Assembly: GCA_951801995.1 (NCBI GenBank)
Contig: CATOOY010000032.1
Location: 1-14,426 of the forward strand
Source of the DNA: an uncultured Erysipelotrichaceae bacterium
GTDB lineage: Bacteria > Bacillota_I > Bacilli_A > RF39 > UBA660
Reading direction: 5' to 3'
Length of the DNA: 14,426 nucleotides
Shown: piece after piece, positions 6,966-13,966 of the stretch
How positions within the stretch are numbered: the stretch's first letter is position 1
How the letters are laid out: the number at the start of each line of letters is the position of its first letter
The notes under the pieces: generated by a model
Databases searched by the model: none
What the model saw: the letters and a program-made list of their open reading frames with translations, nothing else
What the model was told of the DNA's origin: nothing
Made by a program: the position numbers and the translations under genes

Positions 6966-8852
6966 ATGAAAGAAAACGATAAGATAGAAAAAAAAGCACT
7001 TGATATAATCAAGAAACCATTAAAAATAAAAATATTGATATTTTCTATTGGTTTTGGAGGCACTTTTCTTATCGTTCTTCTTTTAATTATGGCTGCAATA
7101 AGCCTATTTAAACCTATCTTAGATGTTTTTCAAGACGATGAATCCGCAAAGAAAAACAATATGACAGAAAAATTAACAAATGAAGAAGAGAAGTTTAAAA
7201 AAAGAGTAAATGAAGTTTACGAAGAAATAAAAAAAGATAAAAATGTTTCTATAGATAGAGCAGTACTTACAGCAACAGTTATCTATACTGGAGATTTTGA
7301 AGCCATGTATGATAATGATAATTATAAAGAGAATACAGAAGATATTTTTGAAGGAGAAAGTTTTAAAGAAACAGAATCTTCTTCTATAAAATCATGGTTA
7401 AATGAACATGTATTTCATAATACCCCAGAATATAAAGAATTAAGACGTTTACGTGTCTCAAAAATGTATTTAAAAGGTTTAGGATATGCCCAAATAGAAA
7501 ATGGAAAAATAGATTTAGAAGCATATGAAAAGTATTTAGCAGAAAATGTAGTAAGTTATCTATATCCAGAATTAGTAAAAGGAAATAATTCATCTTCTGC
7601 TAAACAAATAGCAAGAGAAATCATGGAACTTGCTGAAATGTATTATGCTTATTTTGGTGAAGAAAAAACAGAAAATTGTGGAACAGGAACTTCTTGTAAA
7701 TACAATATTGAGGGTAAAGAAATCAGTAATTTAAAAGTAAGATTATTACAATGTGTAGATATGACAAGAGGAGAACCTATCCCTGGAGAAGAATTAATTG
7801 ATTTTGAAAAGTATGTTTTAGGTGTTACCTATGGAGAAATTGATCAAGCTTTTCCAACAGAAACAAATAAAGCACAAGCAATCGCTGCAAGAACATTTGC
7901 ACTAGCTAGAGCACAGGGCATGGGTGGTGCTTACAATATAGGTATCATAGAAGAAAATGGGCAGTGGATTTTACAAATTCGTAACTGTACAGAAGACCAA
8001 GTATACTGTGATCCAGATAAAGGTTGTTCCAAAAATGGAGGTGTAGATACTACTACCCTTTCGGGAACAGATAGAGGAACATTTTATAAAAATCCACTTC
8101 CAGAAGATGCACAGCTTCGTATAGATGTTGCAGACACCAATGGAAAAATATTATTAGATAAAAATGGTAACATTGTAAAAAGTGTTTCTTATATGGATAA
8201 TATTCAAAGACAGTGGGAAGCAGAAGCTAAATCTGGAAAAGATCATACAGAAATATTACTTTCTCATTATACAGATGCAGTTGCTATTAGTGAAAGCAAT
8301 TGTACAGATGGAAAAGGAGATTCATCTTGTTCTCAAAATATAACAGGACCATTTGCAGGCTGGAAACAATGTGATCCTGCTTGGGGTAATATAGGCTTAG
8401 GTAGTTCTAATATTTGTACTATTGGTTGTTTAGCAACATCAGTAGCCATCCAAGCAGCGGCTTCAGGAGCAGCCTCTTCTATAGAAGGATTTAACCCTGG
8501 AAAATTTGTGCAAATGGGGAAAGAAAAGGGCATCTTTGATAGCGGTGGAAATATGTATCAAGGAAATGTTTCAAAACTCATACCAGGATTCTCTTTAGCT
8601 GGTGGAAGTTCCCTATGTGGAAAAAATAAAGGTGAAAAAGTAAACATTATTCAAAAACAAATAAACGAAGGCTATTATGTTGTTTTAGAAGTAAAGGGAA
8701 ATAGCTGTGGTGGAAGTGGACAACATTGGGTAGCTGTAAGTGGAACTTCTGAAAACGAAATAAATATGATGGACCCAGCTTCTACAGAGACAGGCGTATT
8801 TGCAAAATATGGAAATATGGCTAGTTACTACAATATTTATCGAAAAAATTAG
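6966..8852 (+). CDS. Membrane-anchored SpoIID + C39-like peptidase wall hydrolase of the T4SS
   Basis: This is a 628-residue protein with a basic cytoplasmic N-terminus, one transmembrane helix (about 23-45) and a large exported part. Residues 65-235 are a helical region I do not recognise. Residues about 255-445 are a SpoIID domain: EKYVLGVTYGEIDQAFP (281-297, catalytic-type Glu291), KAQAIAARTFALAR (302-315), EDQVYC (343-348), VADTNGKILL (388-397) and EILLSHYTDAVAI (429-441). SpoIID enzymes cleave glycan strands by lytic transglycosylation. Residues about 462-625 are a papain-like C39_2-type domain with Cys488 (TIGCLATS), His587 (GQHWVAVSG) and Asp603 (MMDPAS) as likely triad. It occupies the place held by two-domain hydrolases such as CwlT of Tn916 (VirB1-like role), so it probably opens peptidoglycan for the channel. 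There are 13 cysteines, 12 of them non-catalytic. SD AGGTGGTG lies at 6951-6958. Confidence 0.8.
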   Translation: MKENDKIEKKALDIIKKPLKIKILIFSIGFGGTFLIVLLLIMAAISLFKPILDVFQDDESAKKNNMTEKLTNEEEKFKKRVNEVYEEIKKDKNVSIDRAVLTATVIYTGDFEAMYDNDNYKENTEDIFEGESFKETESSSIKSWLNEHVFHNTPEYKELRRLRVSKMYLKGLGYAQIENGKIDLEAYEKYLAENVVSYLYPELVKGNNSSSAKQIAREIMELAEMYYAYFGEEKTENCGTGTSCKYNIEGKEISNLKVRLLQCVDMTRGEPIPGEELIDFEKYVLGVTYGEIDQAFPTETNKAQAIAARTFALARAQGMGGAYNIGIIEENGQWILQIRNCTEDQVYCDPDKGCSKNGGVDTTTLSGTDRGTFYKNPLPEDAQLRIDVADTNGKILLDKNGNIVKSVSYMDNIQRQWEAEAKSGKDHTEILLSHYTDAVAISESNCTDGKGDSSCSQNITGPFAGWKQCDPAWGNIGLGSSNICTIGCLATSVAIQAAASGAASSIEGFNPGKFVQMGKEKGIFDSGGNMYQGNVSKLIPGFSLAGGSSLCGKNKGEKVNIIQKQINEGYYVVLEVKGNSCGGSGQHWVAVSGTSENEINMMDPASTETGVFAKYGNMASYYNIYRKN

Positions 8853-8864
8853 GAAGGATATTTT

Positions 8865-9638
8865 ATGAAGGATAAAAGAAAATATATAATAGTATTTATT
8901 ATTTTAGCTATCTATTTATTGATTGTCTTCCTTTTCAATGGAAAAAATATAATAAGAGAAAATTTTGATTCATCCTATATGATGATAAGTCCTTCTACCC
9001 AGTGGAAATTTTCAAAGGGAAATTGGACATCTGTCACAAATGTGGTAGAATATAGTATGAAAAGCTTTAAGACCTATGTAAATAGTAAACCATTTGGAAA
9101 CTATAATGTAACATACAATGACAAATTTTATTTATTTGATGATAAGAGAAATTCAACACATTATAATGGAAAGTTACTTGCATTAAGAGGAACAGTACCG
9201 ATTGATGTCATAGATTTTAAAGAAGAAACCATAGAAATATCTATGCCCATTATAAAAGAAGTACTACTAGAAAGAAAAATAAAAGCTTCCTTAGAAACTA
9301 TAAGAGCTAGAAAAATAGAAATAGATCTAGACAATGATAAGGAAAAAGAACAAATATATACTATTTACAATGTTTTTAATGCCAAAGAAGGAGAAAATAG
9401 TTTTGCAGTAATCTTTATAGTAAATGATAATAAAAAAGAATATATTTATGAAAAAATAGAAAAATATGAAAATACATTAACAATGTGTACACCATACATA
9501 CAAAATATAATTGATATAGATAAAAATAAAAAATATGAGATTATTATGGGATGTGAATATTTTAGTAACAATGGAACTTGCCATAATTTATATAACAATA
9601 ATACCAAAAAATATGAAAGTATAATAAGAAATTGTTAG
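8865..9638 (+). CDS. Bitopic exported protein of the T4SS operon, function unknown
   Basis: This 257-residue protein has a basic N-terminus (MKDKRKY), one transmembrane helix (about 7-24) and an exported domain of about 230 residues. Two Asp-rich loops, DLDNDKEKEQ (154-163) and DIDKNKKYEIIMG (217-229), resemble the Ca-binding 'DxDxDG..EI' loops of FG-GAP/VCBS-type repeats. The C-terminal third (EYFSNNGTCHNLYNNNTKKYE) also fits such a propeller-like repeat. Four cysteines (208, 230, 239, 257) are confined to the last 50 residues. By topology and position it could replace VirB8/TcpC, but I see no sequence evidence for an NTF2-like fold. It may instead be a periplasm- or wall-facing scaffold or lipid/cation-binding part. 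It sits 12 bases after the hydrolase gene and 10 before virD4; SD AGGAAGG (8851-8857) overlaps the upstream stop. Confidence 0.6.
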   Translation: MKDKRKYIIVFIILAIYLLIVFLFNGKNIIRENFDSSYMMISPSTQWKFSKGNWTSVTNVVEYSMKSFKTYVNSKPFGNYNVTYNDKFYLFDDKRNSTHYNGKLLALRGTVPIDVIDFKEETIEISMPIIKEVLLERKIKASLETIRARKIEIDLDNDKEKEQIYTIYNVFNAKEGENSFAVIFIVNDNKKEYIYEKIEKYENTLTMCTPYIQNIIDIDKNKKYEIIMGCEYFSNNGTCHNLYNNNTKKYESIIRNC

Positions 9639-9648
9639 GAGGAAATAT

Positions 9649-11850
9649 ATGAAACTAAAATTTAGAGCGGATGCTAAAGATTGGATTATTTTTGCTGTAT
9701 TTTGTGTGTTTGTATTTTACATATCCGCACTCATTGTTTTAAACTTATCCATGTTTGCATCCACAGGAACTGTACATGGACTCAATCCATTTCCAGCATT
9801 TACTAGTACATATTTCGCACCAACAATGGTTGTTTTTATAGGCATACTAATCGCAATTATTGTATCATGTTCTTCCCTATTCTTTGATAGAGAAAAAGGT
9901 TTCGGAATCAGTACAGAAGGAAAAAAAGATAAAGGATATGCAAGATGGGCCACAGAAAAAGAAATGAAAAAACAATTAAAACAAATAGATCCATCTGCAG
10001 AACATAATGATGCAGGAGGAATTCCTATCATTATGAATAAAAAAGGAATATGGGTAGATAATGGAGATTATCACAACTTAATTATTGGTTCTACAGGAGC
10101 AGGAAAAACCCAAACTACTGTATTCCCAATGGTAAAAAGTTTATCAAAACACGATGAATCTATGATTATCACAGACCCAAAAGGAGAAATTTACGAAGAT
10201 ACAGCTGAAATGTTAAGAGAAAGAGGATATAATATAGTCTTACTAAACTTTCGTGAACCACAACAAGGAAATTCATGGAATCCTCTTTCATTACCTTATA
10301 ATTTATATAAAGAAGGAAATACAGATAAAGCAACAGAGTTATTAGATGACTTAGCTTTAAATATCTTATATGATGAATCAGCTAAGAATAATGATCCATT
10401 TTGGGAAAAAACCTCAGCAGATTACTTTGCAGGATTATCACAAGCTTTATTTGAAGATGCAACAGCAGATCAAATAAACTTAAATAGTATTAATTTAATG
10501 ACAACAGTAGGAGAAGATAAATTCATGGGTACTACTTATATGAAAGAGTACTTTAGCTATAAAGATCCAACTTCAGCAGCATTTATCAACGTTTCTTCTA
10601 CATTAAATGCACCCAATGAAACAAAAGGTTCTATTTTATCTGTATTTAGGCAAAAAATAAAATTATTCGCAACTCGTGAAAATTTATCAGAAATGCTTTC
10701 TTACAGTGACTTTGATATGAAAGATATAGGAAGAAAGAAAACAGCCGTTTTCTTAGTAATACAAGATGAAAAAAAGACATATCATTCACTGGTAACTATT
10801 TTCCTAAAGCAATGTTATGAAACACTTATCGCTGTAGCGCAAGAATCAGGTGGAAAACTACCACATCGAACAAACTTTATTCTAGATGAGTTTGCCAATA
10901 TGCCACCTTTAAAAGATGTAACAACCATGGTAACCGCAGCTCGTTCTAGAAATATCCGATTTAACTTTATTATTCAAAACTTCGCTCAATTATATGATGT
11001 GTATGGGAAAGAAAATGGGGAGACAATTAAAGGAAACTGTGGAAACATTGTTTATCTAATTAGTTCAGAATTATCTGCCTTAGAAGAAATAAGCAAAATG
11101 TGTGGAGAAGTAAAATCTAAAGAAAAAGATAAAACAGCCTCTACACCACTTGTAACTGTAAGTGATCTCCAAAGACTTCCTATGTGGAATATAATTGTTT
11201 TACGTATTCGTATGATGCCATTTAAAACAAAATTGACACCAAACTTTGAAATGAATTGGGGAAAAGAATATCCAAAAGCACCTTATCCACAAAGAGAAAA
11301 GAAACCTGTACAAACATTTGATATCAAAAAGTATGTAGAAGTAAAAAAAGAAGAAAAAATGAGGGAATTATTAGGTCCTTCTTCACCAAAATCAAACACA
11401 GGAATGAATCCTATGCCAAACATGTCAATGGGTACGCCTAAAATACCCGATATGCCAAGTATACCCCCATTCCCACCAAAAGGAATGCCAGAATCATCAG
11501 GTGATGGATTTGATGTAGATGATCTAATTAAAAGAATCGATGCTAAAATAGCAGAATTAGAGGAAGAAGAAAGACAAGAAAAATTAAAACAAACAACACA
11601 GAAAGAAAAAGAAATTAAAACAGTAGAAAGACCCAATATGCCTCCACAGATGCAAGCAGAAATGGAGAAGTTAATTACATCACCACTTCCATCTGTACCT
11701 GTAGACATGGTAGTTCCACCAATGCCTTCTGTAATTGAAAGAATGCCTGAAGAAACACCAAAAGAAAAACCAAACGCATCTTTATCAGTAGATGAAGAAA
11801 TTACAGATGACCAATTTTTTGATGATTTCTTCCTAGATGACGAAGAATGA
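9649..11850 (+). CDS. virD4: VirD4/TraG-like type IV coupling ATPase
   Basis: This is a 733-residue protein. Two transmembrane helices (about 12-33 and 58-77) anchor a cytosolic motor with Walker A IGSTGAGKT (146-154), ITDPKGE (174-180), Walker B FILDEFANMP (410-419), the conserved TAARSRNIRFNFIIQNFAQL segment in two parts (429-448) and a LPMW-type end of the core (510-513). These are hallmarks of VirD4/TraG proteins, which gather substrates and feed them to the VirB channel. After the core (about residue 545) comes an unusual ~190-residue tail: Pro/Met-rich (MNPMPNMSMGTPKIP ... PSIPPFPPKGMP), an acidic coiled coil (about 620-660), more Pro-rich sequence and a very acidic Phe/Asp end (DDQFFDDFFLDDEE). 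Such tails may bind cargo. SD AGGAGG (9637-9642) lies 6 bases before ATG. Confidence 0.92.
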   Translation: MKLKFRADAKDWIIFAVFCVFVFYISALIVLNLSMFASTGTVHGLNPFPAFTSTYFAPTMVVFIGILIAIIVSCSSLFFDREKGFGISTEGKKDKGYARWATEKEMKKQLKQIDPSAEHNDAGGIPIIMNKKGIWVDNGDYHNLIIGSTGAGKTQTTVFPMVKSLSKHDESMIITDPKGEIYEDTAEMLRERGYNIVLLNFREPQQGNSWNPLSLPYNLYKEGNTDKATELLDDLALNILYDESAKNNDPFWEKTSADYFAGLSQALFEDATADQINLNSINLMTTVGEDKFMGTTYMKEYFSYKDPTSAAFINVSSTLNAPNETKGSILSVFRQKIKLFATRENLSEMLSYSDFDMKDIGRKKTAVFLVIQDEKKTYHSLVTIFLKQCYETLIAVAQESGGKLPHRTNFILDEFANMPPLKDVTTMVTAARSRNIRFNFIIQNFAQLYDVYGKENGETIKGNCGNIVYLISSELSALEEISKMCGEVKSKEKDKTASTPLVTVSDLQRLPMWNIIVLRIRMMPFKTKLTPNFEMNWGKEYPKAPYPQREKKPVQTFDIKKYVEVKKEEKMRELLGPSSPKSNTGMNPMPNMSMGTPKIPDMPSIPPFPPKGMPESSGDGFDVDDLIKRIDAKIAELEEEERQEKLKQTTQKEKEIKTVERPNMPPQMQAEMEKLITSPLPSVPVDMVVPPMPSVIERMPEETPKEKPNASLSVDEEITDDQFFDDFFLDDEE

Positions 11851-11899
11851 TACCATCTTACTATATTTTCATATAATATAGTAGGGTGATAAGATGGTA
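11851..11899 (+). promoter_or_regulatory. Two-part hairpin spanning the virD4-rhodanese junction
   Basis: The outer arms TACCATCTTA (11851-11860) and TAAGATGGTA (11890-11899) are perfect inverted repeats. An inner stem TACTATATT (11859-11867) pairs with AATATAGTA (11875-11883). The 3' bulge between the stems contains the SD-like AGGGTGAT (11882-11889), and the rhodanese ATG (11894-11896) lies in the outer arm, so folding would hide the start. No T tract follows, so this is more likely translational control, an RNA processing site or partial attenuation than a normal terminator. Confidence 0.6.
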
Positions 11900-12184
11900 T
11901 CTAGTATTTCTATTAATAATCTTCTAGAAAAAATAGGAAATGTTCCCATTATTGATCTTCGAAGTGTAGAAAAATACAACGATAATCATATAGAGGGAGC
12001 AATCAACATCCCTTTTGAAAAACTTATTTTAGAGCCAAAACAGTATTTAAACTATAAGGAAACATATTATCTATATTGTCAAAAAGGTAGCAAAAGCATA
12101 AGCGCATGCATGTACCTAGCAAAAAGAGGTTTTAAAGTAGTAAACATAAAAGAAGGATATGAAGGATGGATTATGGAAAAATAG
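11894..12184 (+). CDS. Single-domain rhodanese-like sulfurtransferase
   Basis: This is a 96-residue protein covering one complete rhodanese domain. It has IIDLRSVEKYNDNHIEGAIN (19-38; the 'DvR...e...gHI.GA.n.p' motif) and the active-site loop YCQKGSKS (61-68) with catalytic Cys62, then ACMYLAKRGFKVVNIKEGYEGW. It would carry sulfane sulfur as a persulfide on Cys62 in the cytoplasm. It follows virD4 by 43 bases, its start is inside a hairpin and it ends in a terminator, so it is the last gene of the T4SS transcript. A functional tie to the secretion genes is unproven; it could serve general thiol chemistry. Confidence 0.85.
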   Translation: MVSSISINNLLEKIGNVPIIDLRSVEKYNDNHIEGAINIPFEKLILEPKQYLNYKETYYLYCQKGSKSISACMYLAKRGFKVVNIKEGYEGWIMEK

Positions 12185-12204
12185 AAGGGAAATCTTCTTT
12201 TTTT
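12183..12204 (+). terminator. Rho-independent terminator closing the T4SS operon
   Basis: AGAAG (12183-12187) pairs with CTTCT (12194-12198), extended by a G-U wobble around a GAAA loop (12189-12192) and followed by seven T (12198-12204). It overlaps the rhodanese stop codon. The loop and wobble match the design of the terminator at 1950-1984. Confidence 0.75.
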
Positions 12205-12223
12205 CATGAAAAAATGATATACT
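12195..12223 (+). promoter_or_regulatory. Probable extended -10 promoter of the pilin 2-rmuC operon
   Basis: TATACT (12218-12223) is preceded by TG at 12215-12216, an extended -10. The 17-base-upstream hexamer TTCTTT (12195-12200) is a poor -35 and overlaps the previous terminator. The position after a terminator and just before a gene supports it. Confidence 0.5.
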
Positions 12224-12238
12224 TAAATAGGTGATAGG

Positions 12239-12874
12239 ATGAAAAAAATAAAAATTTTATTTATAATAAGTCTTTTCTGTATTCCAAACATAGTAAAAGC
12301 ACAAGTACCCATACAAAGAAATATTTTTCTTTTAGAAGATAGTAGAATAATAACAGAAGTAGCAGAAAAGAAAGTAACAGATGAATCATATCTAACATGT
12401 AAAGAAGATATTTATATTCCATATCAGGCAGTACGAGTTATACGTAGTATTATTACACTTATTAAATACGTAGTACCCATCTTATTAATTATAATGGGAA
12501 TGTTAGACTTTGGAAAAGTAGTATTAGGTAAGCCAGATGAACAAATAAAAAAGTCAAAACAAGCTTTTTTATCTCGTCTAGTAGCTGCTATTTTTGTTTT
12601 TCTAGTAGTAAATATTGTAGAGATGACAATAAGAATAGTAAGTACAACCGATGAGAATCTAAAATGTCTAGAATGTTTTGTACAAGAAAAAGATTGTAAA
12701 TATGTCAATATTACATATCCCAAAACACCAATTCCAACTAAAACGCCAAGTCCAAAACCAACAGTAACACCAAGTCCAAATCCAAGTTCACAAAATACAG
12801 ATAGCCAAAAACAAACTATTACAGAACAGCCAGATGAAGTAGACCCAACACCTACTATCTCTCCAAACCCATAA
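12239..12874 (+). CDS. T4SS pilin-like protein 2 with signal peptide and Pro/Thr/Ser tail
   Basis: This is a 211-residue paralogue of pilin 1. Residues 1-21 are a cleavable-type signal peptide (KKIKILFIISLFCIPNIVKA), absent from pilin 1. The core has two transmembrane helices (about 70-96 and 111-134) with PILLIIMGMLDFGK and RLVAAIFVFLVVNIVE around a basic loop (KPDEQIKKSKQ). By eye about half of the core residues match pilin 1. The four outside cysteines are conserved in place: Cys54 and Cys143/Cys146/Cys153 (CLECFVQEKDC). A low-complexity tail of about 50 residues (TPIPTKTPSPKPTVTPSPNP) follows, which could cross the wall or be glycosylated. It comes after the T4SS operon terminator with its own promoter and precedes rmuC by 12 bases. 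It may be a minor or tip pilin, or an anchor. SD AGGTGAT lies at 12228-12234. Confidence 0.75.
   Translation: MKKIKILFIISLFCIPNIVKAQVPIQRNIFLLEDSRIITEVAEKKVTDESYLTCKEDIYIPYQAVRVIRSIITLIKYVVPILLIIMGMLDFGKVVLGKPDEQIKKSKQAFLSRLVAAIFVFLVVNIVEMTIRIVSTTDENLKCLECFVQEKDCKYVNITYPKTPIPTKTPSPKPTVTPSPNPSSQNTDSQKQTITEQPDEVDPTPTISPNP
12746..12780 (+). repeat. Short direct repeat in the pilin 2 tail
   Basis: CCAAGTCCAAA occurs at 12746-12756 and again at 12770-12780, a 24-bp (8-residue) period coding the PSPKP/PSPNP units of the tail. In-frame, so copy number could change without breaking the gene. Confidence 0.6.
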
Positions 12875-12886
12875 AGGAGGAAAAAA

Positions 12887-13966
12887 ATGGAGTATATAAT
12901 AATTTTTCTTTTAATTGCTATATTAATAATAAATATCATTTCCCTATTTAAAACTCCTAAAAATGAAATAGAAGATAAAATAAGTAGATTAGAAGTAAAT
13001 ATAGTAAAAGAATTAGGAGAATTTAAAAACGATCTTACCAAAAACATGAATAATGATTTCAGCAATGTAAATGAAAAATTGGAAAATAGATTAAGAATGA
13101 TAAGCGATAAAGTAAATGAAAGATTAGATGAAAATTTTGAAAAGACGAATAAAACCTTTACATCTATTCTAGAACGTCTTTCTAAAATAGATGAAGCCCA
13201 AAAAAAGATAGATTCCCTATCCACAGATATAGTATCATTGCAAAGTGTTTTAACAGATAAAAAAACAAGAGGAATCTTTGGAGAAGTAAATCTTAAAAAT
13301 ATAATGAGTAATATTTTTGGAGATAACAATGATAAAATATATAAAATGCAATATAGTTTTCCAAATGGAACAATTGTAGATTGTGCCTTATTTGCACCAA
13401 GCCCATTAGGCCTAATCGGAATAGATTCTAAGTTTCCACTAGAAAATTATAGAATAATGATAGACAAAAAAAATAGTACAGAAATAAGAGAAAATGCTAG
13501 AAAAGCATTTAAAATAGATATGAAAAAACATATAGACGCTATTGCAAATAAATATATTATTAAAGATGTAACATCTGACCAAGCTATACTATTTTTACCA
13601 GCAGAAGCCATATTTGCCGAAGTATCAGCATACTATACAGATGTCATTGATTATGCTTATAAGAAAAGAGTTTGGATAACTTCTCCCACTACTTTAATTA
13701 GTACCCTTACAACAATTGAAGTCATTATGAAAAATATAGAAAGAGATAAATATACAAGTATAATTCATAAAGAACTTTCCATGCTTGCAATAGAATTCAA
13801 TCGTTATAAAGAAAGATGGGACAAACTATCAAAAAGTATAGATATAGTAAGTAAAGATGTAAAAGAAATTCACACTACAACAGATAAAATTACAAAAAGA
13901 TTTCATACAATTAATGAAGTAGAAATGGAGAGTCTAGATAATGAAAAAAATGAATATATGGAATAA
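12887..13966 (+). CDS. rmuC: RmuC family protein
   Basis: This is a 359-residue protein with an N-terminal transmembrane helix (about 2-21), a coiled-coil region (about 26-120) and the RmuC nuclease-like domain: LTDKKTRGIFGEVNL (122-136), FPNGTIVDCALFAP (158-171), IDSKFPLENY (179-188) and FLPAEAIFAE (236-245). These are the usual RmuC signatures. RmuC limits recombination at inverted repeats in E. coli and has a fold related to PD-(D/E)XK nucleases, but its biochemistry is poorly defined. The length is shorter than E. coli RmuC (about 475) but normal for Bacillota. SD AAAGGAGG (12873-12880) follows the pilin 2 stop directly, so the two are co-transcribed. The next gene overlaps its 3' end by 26 bases. 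Confidence 0.88.
   Translation: MEYIIIFLLIAILIINIISLFKTPKNEIEDKISRLEVNIVKELGEFKNDLTKNMNNDFSNVNEKLENRLRMISDKVNERLDENFEKTNKTFTSILERLSKIDEAQKKIDSLSTDIVSLQSVLTDKKTRGIFGEVNLKNIMSNIFGDNNDKIYKMQYSFPNGTIVDCALFAPSPLGLIGIDSKFPLENYRIMIDKKNSTEIRENARKAFKIDMKKHIDAIANKYIIKDVTSDQAILFLPAEAIFAEVSAYYTDVIDYAYKKRVWITSPTTLISTLTTIEVIMKNIERDKYTSIIHKELSMLAIEFNRYKERWDKLSKSIDIVSKDVKEIHTTTDKITKRFHTINEVEMESLDNEKNEYME

Noticed and set aside
11283..11708. 141-residue minus-strand open frame
   Set aside because: Antisense shadow of the Pro/Met-rich VirD4 tail, no start signals.
11872..11877. TATAAT as a promoter for the rhodanese gene
   Set aside because: It lies in the loop/inner arm of the hairpin, has no -35 partner, and a start near 11884 would cut off the SD.
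12424..13329. 301-residue open frame on the minus strand
   Set aside because: Lies antisense to pilin 2 and rmuC, both of which have clear motifs and SD sites; it is a low-complexity shadow.
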